64,000 bases of DNA from Microbacterium sp. EST19A (GTDB taxonomy: Bacteria > Actinomycetota > Actinomycetes > Actinomycetales > Microbacteriaceae), in assembly GCF_019969685.1 (NCBI RefSeq), contig NZ_JAHXYZ010000001.1, positions 1,364,001 through 1,428,000 of the forward strand, written 5' to 3'. Each line of letters opens with the position of its first letter. Positions within the stretch are counted from its first letter, which is position 1. Below the pieces are notes generated by a model that was given only the letters and a program-made list of their open reading frames with translations, did not search any database and was not told the origin of the DNA. Shown here one piece after another: positions 59,535-64,000 of the stretch. Position numbers and translations under genes: made by a program.

Positions 59535-61379
59535 TCAGAAGTTGTTGATCACGGAGGCGAAGACGAGGTCGATGCGCTCGGCATCCGAGGCGTCGAACAT
59601 CTGGCCGCCGGTGGCATCCGCGATGCGCTGCAGCGCCGTCGGGTCGGCGCCCTCGCCGTATGCGATCGTGAAGATGCGCACCGGCGCGTCGTCGCCGCCC
59701 TCTTTCGAGCTCTTGCCGATCTTCGCGATCAGCGAGTCGAGCGAGGTGGTGGAGTCGGTGTCCTCTCCGTCCGACAGCACGACGATCGCGTTGATGCGGC
59801 CGGGTTCCGCCCGCTCGCTCATCGCCTCGTACGCCGTGAGCACCGCGTCGTAGAGAGGCGTGCCGTTGCGCTGCGCGTATCGCAGGTCATCCAGCGAGGA
59901 GTCGAGCTTCTCGCCGTCGGCTCCGAGCGCCGTGACGTCGCGCAGCACCTGGATTCCTTCGCCCTCATCGGACGAGATGCCGGTGGTGAACGCCCAGACG
60001 CCGACCTCGTCGGAGGAGCGGAAGTGGCCGAGGGTCGTCTGCGCACCCTCGATCGCGCCGTCGAGTCGGGAGCGGCCGTCGCCGATCGGGTCGTCCATGG
60101 AGCCGGAGATGTCGATCAGCTCGAGCACCGACGAGGGCTTGCGCACCTGGGTCCACTGGTCGATCGCGGTGGAGATGACATCGACCTCGGGCTTCGGCAG
60201 CGTGACGGCCGGCTGCGCGGGGTCGACGCCGAACTTCGCGGTGAACAGGTCGCCGAGCGGCACCGACTCGTCGAGCGGACGGAAGCCGTACTCCGGCAGG
60301 ATCTTCTGCGCGGGCGTGGTCTGCAGGAACTCGGCGAACGCCTCGCCGGCGGTGCGCTGCTCGGCCGTCACCCAGTCCGCACCGAGCACGGTGACCGGGT
60401 TGTCCGACCACATCGAGCCGCCCGCCGGGTAGACCGCGACGAGCTTGGTCTTCGGGGGCGTCAGAGTCTCTCCCGGCTGCACCGTGTGCGAGTCGGGGTT
60501 GCCCTGGTTGTAGTTGAGCAGCGACGTCTCCTCGAGCGCGACCGCCGAGACGTACGCCGAGCCGTTCGCGCCGTTCTGCGTCTCGTCGTAGAGGGTCGCG
60601 AGCACGTTGCCGGTGGTGTCGCCGTAGTGGATCACGCACTCCTCGAACACGCGCGAGAAGTCGGCAGCGGCATCCACGTCGGCCGAGGTGAGCGCATCCG
60701 CCTTGCCGGATGCCTCGTAGGACTGCATCAGGATCGTCGAGAGGCCGGTGGTCGACGTGTTCGGGTTCGTCTTCGAGATCTTGAAGGCGCCCCAGATGTC
60801 CTTGCCGACGCTGCCCCACCCGGCGGGATCCTGGCAGAGGCCCTCGAGATCGGTGATGCTGATCGGCTTCTCGGGGTAGCCGAGCGCCTTGGCCATCGGT
60901 TCCGGCATCCCGAACACGACGGGGGTACGCGTGAACGACGCCGGTTCGCCGACGAGGCTGGGCGATGCGGCCGCGGCGACGCGGTCGGTCCAGACCGTGG
61001 ATGCCGGTGACCAGAGCGTCGGCCAGAGGGAGCGGTCGTCGCTCGGCCAGTCGTCGCCCGCCGTCAGGTAGCGCGCCGCGTTGCCGGACGACACGTTCGT
61101 CGGGCGGACCGTCGCGCAGGTGTCGAGCCCGTCGTGCTCCGGAGAGTCCTTGAACGCGGCGGCCAGCTCGTCGAGCATGTTCACCTTCTCGGACGACGTC
61201 GCTATGGTGATGTGCGTGCAGCCGTCGTCGGGGAAGCCCTGGCTCCCGTCGGTCGTCGTGCCGTCCTCGCCGCCGCCCCCGGTGCACGCAGCCAGGACCA
61301 GGGCCGCGATCGCCGTGGCGGCGATGGCAGCGGTCGTCCGCCGGGCGATGGACCGTGGGGCGATGCGAGGCGCGCTCAT
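59535..61379 (-). CDS. Solute-binding and VWA-domain lipoprotein
   Basis: 614 residues. The lipobox is LAAC after a basic signal peptide. Residues about 40-400 form an extracellular solute-binding-like domain (TITIATSSEKVNMLDELAAAF region, FEECVIHYGD). The C-terminal VWA domain has the MIDAS motif DISGS near residue 422 and a TIAYGEGADP end. Such fusions occur in Actinobacteria but lack a defined role; metal-dependent surface adhesion or signalling is plausible. First gene of the pair with 58520-59527. Confidence 0.85.
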   Translation of the reverse strand: MSAPRIAPRSIARRTTAAIAATAIAALVLAACTGGGGEDGTTTDGSQGFPDDGCTHITIATSSEKVNMLDELAAAFKDSPEHDGLDTCATVRPTNVSSGNAARYLTAGDDWPSDDRSLWPTLWSPASTVWTDRVAAAASPSLVGEPASFTRTPVVFGMPEPMAKALGYPEKPISITDLEGLCQDPAGWGSVGKDIWGAFKISKTNPNTSTTGLSTILMQSYEASGKADALTSADVDAAADFSRVFEECVIHYGDTTGNVLATLYDETQNGANGSAYVSAVALEETSLLNYNQGNPDSHTVQPGETLTPPKTKLVAVYPAGGSMWSDNPVTVLGADWVTAEQRTAGEAFAEFLQTTPAQKILPEYGFRPLDESVPLGDLFTAKFGVDPAQPAVTLPKPEVDVISTAIDQWTQVRKPSSVLELIDISGSMDDPIGDGRSRLDGAIEGAQTTLGHFRSSDEVGVWAFTTGISSDEGEGIQVLRDVTALGADGEKLDSSLDDLRYAQRNGTPLYDAVLTAYEAMSERAEPGRINAIVVLSDGEDTDSTTSLDSLIAKIGKSSKEGGDDAPVRIFTIAYGEGADPTALQRIADATGGQMFDASDAERIDLVFASVINNF

Positions 61380-61440
61380 GCGCCTAGGCTACCCAGGTAT
61401 CGCTCTCCCGATCACGCACTTCCGCGTTCTCACTGCTCGT

Positions 61441-62256
61441 TCACGGCGCAGCGCGCATGAACTCCTCGGCGGCCCGCACCTGCTCGGCGGACGGACGGAT
61501 GCCGGTGTAGAGCACGAACTGCTCGAGCGCCTGCAGCGTCGCGACCTCGGCCCCGGTGATCACGGTCTTCCCCGCCGCCCGACCGGCGGCCACGAACGGC
61601 GTCTCGGACGGGAGCGCCACGACGTCGAAGACGACGGATGCCGCGGCGATCGCCTCAGCCGAGAATGAAAGCGCATGCTCCTCTGTTCCACCCGCCATGC
61701 CGATCGGGGTGATGTTGACGAGCACGTCGGCCGTGGCGTCACCGGCATCCGCAAGCCATTCGAATCCGTAGAGGTCCGCGAGTGCGCGCCCGTTCGCCTC
61801 GTTGCGGGCGACGATCGTGACGGTCGTGAACCCGGCGTCGCGGAACGCGGCCGCGGTCGCCTTCGCCATGCCGCCCGACCCGCGCAGGAGCACGGACGAG
61901 GCGGTGTCGAGACCATTGCGCTCGATGAGCTGCGCGATGGCCGAGTAGTCGGTGTTGTACGCGGTGAGCACGCCGTCGTCGTTCACGATGGTGTTCACCG
62001 AGTCGATCGCGGTCGCCGACGGATCCATCCGATCGACGAGGGCGATGACGTCCTCTTTATAGGGCATCGAGATCGCACAGCCGCGGATGCCGAGCCCGCG
62101 CACACCGGCGATCGCCTGAGCGAGGTCGGTCGGGGCGAAGGCCTTGTAGATCCAGTTGAGCTCGAGCGTCTCGTAGAGGAAGTTGTGGAAACGAGTCCCG
62201 TTGTTGCTGGGCCGCGCCGACAGCGAGATGCACAGCGTCATGTCCTTGTTCAGCAT
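61441..62256 (-). CDS. Shikimate 5-dehydrogenase-like protein
   Basis: 271 residues from ATG 62256. Shikimate-dehydrogenase motifs: LSARPSNNGTRFHN substrate loop, ISMPYKEDV with catalytic Lys, NTDYSAI, and LLRGSGGMAKATAAA as dinucleotide-binding loop (GxGGxxxA). The N-terminal LSARPSNNGTRFHN loop and NTDYSAI differ from canonical AroE, so it may act on quinate or another shikimate-like acid. Confidence 0.85.
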   Translation of the reverse strand: MLNKDMTLCISLSARPSNNGTRFHNFLYETLELNWIYKAFAPTDLAQAIAGVRGLGIRGCAISMPYKEDVIALVDRMDPSATAIDSVNTIVNDDGVLTAYNTDYSAIAQLIERNGLDTASSVLLRGSGGMAKATAAAFRDAGFTTVTIVARNEANGRALADLYGFEWLADAGDATADVLVNITPIGMAGGTEEHALSFSAEAIAAASVVFDVVALPSETPFVAAGRAAGKTVITGAEVATLQALEQFVLYTGIRPSAEQVRAAEEFMRAAP

Positions 62257-62329
62257 CGTCACCGGCTCAGCGTAGCCGCTCGGGTCCGTGGCGGAGATCG
62301 CGCATCCTCCCCTATGGTGAAGGTGCGTG

Positions 62330-62519
62330 CACAAGGGGATCGATCGTCTCCGTCTCTCCCCAGATGACGGGCAGCCTTCCCCAGAGGCAAGGCGATCCGT
62401 GCACGCGATTGGGCCCCCTCGAGTAGTTCAGTCCCCAATGGACTATTCGAGGGGGCCGCTATCGCCATCCGCCCACCGATTTTCGGTTTTGTCCCCCAAA
62501 AGGGGGACAAGGACCTGGA
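62330..62519. ncRNA. Candidate structured RNA or regulatory region between aroE-like gene and csp
   Basis: No gene between 62257 and 62779. Two GTGCAC/GGATCG blocks (about 62327-62343 and 62391-62404) could pair with each other. A 46-base cruciform follows: outer arms 62411-62421 and 62446-62456, inner stem AGTCC/GGACT at 62429-62443. Then comes a perfect 9-bp hairpin, TTGTCCCCC-AAAA-GGGGGACAA (62489-62510). No T-run ends any of them, so simple terminators are unlikely. Strand and transcript ends are unknown. Confidence 0.4.
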
Positions 62520-62641
62520 AAAAGAGCTAGGCTGTTTCTGACGCACCCTCCGGTCGTCTTCGGCCCTCATCGCTCCCCCCGCGGTGAGGGCCACACCATT
62601 TTCCGGGCGCGTTCATCGTGCCCGATGCCCGCGGCGATGTG

Positions 62642-62696
62642 ACGAGCGGATGCCGCTCGTGCAACATTTGGATTACCTTCTTGCCCGTGCTATTCC
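62642..62696 (+). promoter_or_regulatory. Candidate csp promoter and upstream hairpin
   Basis: Perfect 8-bp hairpin ACGAGCGG-ATG-CCGCTCGT (62642-62660). A weak promoter, TTGGAT (62668-62673) with TATTCC (62691-62696) at 17 bp, would give a leader of about 75-80 bases, typical for cold-shock genes. Prediction. Confidence 0.3.
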
Positions 62697-62779
62697 CCTC
62701 GGGGCCGCCTCCACTACCGTTAGCGATGTCGGGGCATACCTGCGTCGGCTTCTTCATCAGTAGAACGAACAGGCAGTAC

Positions 62780-62986
62780 ATGAGCACTCAGGGCACGGTC
62801 AAGTGGTTCAACTCGGAGAAGGGCTTCGGCTTCATCTCCCCCGACGACGGCGGCGCCGACGTTTTCGCGCACTACTCCGCCATCGAATCATCCGGCTACC
62901 GGTCTCTCGATGAGAACCAGCGAGTCGAGTTCGACGTCGCGCAGGGTCCCAAGGGCCTGCAGGCAGAGAACATCCGTCCGCTCTAA
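62780..62986 (+). CDS. cspA: Cold-shock domain protein
   Basis: 68 residues, one OB-fold. The RNA-binding motifs RNP1 (KGFGFISP) and RNP2 (DVFAHYSAI) are complete, preceded by GTVKWFNSE. It melts structured mRNA and single-stranded nucleic acid. The start ATG 62780 lies in a weakly marked ribosome-binding context (AGGCAG), as is common for cold-shock genes with structured leaders. Confidence 0.95.
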   Translation: MSTQGTVKWFNSEKGFGFISPDDGGADVFAHYSAIESSGYRSLDENQRVEFDVAQGPKGLQAENIRPL

Positions 62987-63001
62987 GAGCGGACGGTTCA
63001 G

Positions 63002-63059
63002 AGAACTCCCCGCCCGGATTCGCCTCGCGCGACATCCGGCGGGGAGTTCTGTGCTTTTT
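63002..63059 (+). terminator. csp terminator
   Basis: 13-bp perfect arms (63002-63014 and 63038-63050) followed by GTGCTTTTT, a canonical intrinsic terminator. Confidence 0.85.
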
Positions 63060-63099
63060 GCGGGTTTCCTGCCGCCGTCGCGCGGTTCTTCCGGTGCGG

Positions 63100-63768
63100 T
63101 CAGGCGAGGAGCAGCGACCGGAGCTCGTCGACGGATGCTGCGCGGAACGCCGCCTCGTCGCCTTCGTGGTGGTCGCTGAAGCCCCACTCGACGAAGACCA
63201 CCGGCACGCCGTTGGCATTGCCGCCCTCGACGTCGTGGTGCCGGTCGCCGATGAGCACGGGCCGCGACGTGTCGGCGCCGAGTTCCGTCAGACGCCGCAG
63301 GGCCTCGGCGACGATGTCGGTCTTGGACGCGAGCGTCGACTCGTCGGGCGTGGCGCCCACGGTCGTGAGGAACGACGGGCGCAGGCCGAAGTGGTCGACC
63401 AGCGCGTCGACCTGGTTCTCGGGCTTGGAGCTCGCCGTCGCCTGCGGGACGCCCGCGGCGTGGAGGTCGTTGATCAGCTCGACGACGCCAGGATAGGTGG
63501 CGGCGTCGGTCGTGTAGCCGTCGGCTTTGCCGAGCGTCCGGTAGAAGGTCACCGCGTCAGCGGACTCGGCGGGAGTCATGCCGGCCTGGTCCTGGAAGGA
63601 CTCGAACATCGGCGGTCCGATCCAGTGGATCAGCTCCTCGCGCGTCGGCGCCGGGCGGCCGAAGTGGGTGAGGGCGACGTTCAGGCGGCGCAGGATGCCG
63701 ACGGAGGCGTCGACGATGGTGCCGTCGACGTCCCAGAGCACGCACGAGTAGGGAGAAGAAGAGGGCAT
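63100..63768 (-). CDS. HAD-family phosphatase (phosphoglycolate phosphatase-like)
   Basis: 222 residues. Motif I is LWDVDGTIVDAS with the nucleophile Asp; motif II is in ATASSKPENQV; motif III is the Lys region; motif IV is LIGDRHHDVEGGNANGVPVVFVEWG. The Gph/YjjG-like cap lies between motifs I and II. It dephosphorylates small phosphorylated metabolites. Convergent with the csp gene. Confidence 0.9.
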   Translation of the reverse strand: MPSSSPYSCVLWDVDGTIVDASVGILRRLNVALTHFGRPAPTREELIHWIGPPMFESFQDQAGMTPAESADAVTFYRTLGKADGYTTDAATYPGVVELINDLHAAGVPQATASSKPENQVDALVDHFGLRPSFLTTVGATPDESTLASKTDIVAEALRRLTELGADTSRPVLIGDRHHDVEGGNANGVPVVFVEWGFSDHHEGDEAAFRAASVDELRSLLLA

Positions 63769-63912
63769 GCCTCCAGCCTATGGGGCGGTGGGCGGACGTC
63801 AGCGCCTCCTGCACAGGTGTGCAGCGGATGGAGTTCTCCACGGCTCGTGCCGACGAGAATATCGCGGCTCTAGAGTCGTGACAGCGGGGGATCCGCGGGC
63901 GAGAATGGGGGC

Positions 63913-64000
63913 ATGTTCGTGTCAGCTGAGGTCATCACGACGGTCGCGTCTGCAGTTTCCGTCATCGCCGCGGTCGCCGGCTTGTGCGGCTGGTTCGTCC
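63913..64000 (+). CDS. Start of a membrane protein, 3' end outside window
   Basis: 29 residues are visible from ATG 63913 (MFVSAEVITTVASAVSVIAAV...), a hydrophobic helix that continues past the window edge. GGGGGC directly precedes the start. Family cannot be assigned. Confidence 0.55.
   Translation, partial: MFVSAEVITTVASAVSVIAAVAGLCGWFV

Overview
The window reads as high-GC actinobacterial chromosome, most likely Microbacterium or a close relative in Microbacteriaceae. The main reason is the conserved actinobacterial order ppiA - rhomboid protease - crgA - sortase - trpG/pabA, then pknB-pknA-pbpA-rodA-stp-fhaB-fhaA on the opposite strand and a tRNA-Leu. This block normally lies near the replication origin, so the window is probably origin-proximal, although no dnaA/dnaN locus is present. 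Genus assignment is inference.

Layout. 1-3443: amine-oxidation genes (a truncated ornithine-cyclodeaminase-like subunit, an MSOX-type flavin oxidase, an aldehyde dehydrogenase). 3486-6075: small metabolic and unknown genes. 6249-19079: the origin-proximal cell-division and cell-wall block, with seven overlapping minus-strand genes (18852 to 9982) for Ser/Thr signalling and elongation. 19309-23377: SpoIIM-like membrane protein, a DesK/DesR-type two-component pair, an alpha/beta hydrolase and a UPF0303 protein. 23431-30107: a sugar ABC importer operon without its own ATPase, with a BadF-type kinase, NanE and a Gfo/Idh dehydrogenase, facing a divergent GntR repressor; two ACC(A/C)TAGGGT boxes lie between them. 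30187-34022: SIP-type flavoprotein, a MarR regulator divergent from an SDR, an aldo/keto reductase and a GNAT enzyme. 34260-41131: a second amine and nitrogen-scavenging cluster (LysR, OCD-like subunit, MSOX-type oxidase, M20 amidohydrolase, AmtB, a PII protein with Ile where the modified Tyr51 should be, HutD). 41152-45151: UvrA2-like ATPase, Pr6Pr membrane protein, Tat-exported protein. 45268-53159: hexuronate catabolism (KDG kinase, KDPG aldolase, mannonate dehydratase, MFS permease, idonate-type dehydrogenase, fructuronate reductase, LacI regulator).

The most unusual region is 53095-55953. A 2.7-kb cassette of visibly lower GC sits between two copies (59/66 identical) of the 3' end of a lacI gene. 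On the minus strand it encodes, in order, a predicted 19-residue peptide with a strong ribosome-binding site (55741-55682), a 12-bp stem-loop, an E1/ThiF-like adenylating enzyme with an N-terminal RRE-like domain (55605-54487), and an MFS exporter (54444-53167). This is the mccA-mccB-mccC order of microcin C operons, but the peptide ends in Ile, not Asn. I regard it as a candidate RiPP or modified-peptide system.

56170-64000: two small acidic proteins, a formaldehyde-dehydrogenase-like Zn-ADH, an SRPBCC protein, a VWA/solute-binding lipoprotein with a membrane partner, a shikimate-dehydrogenase-like protein, a structured 0.5-kb intergenic region, a cold-shock protein, a HAD phosphatase and the start of a membrane protein.
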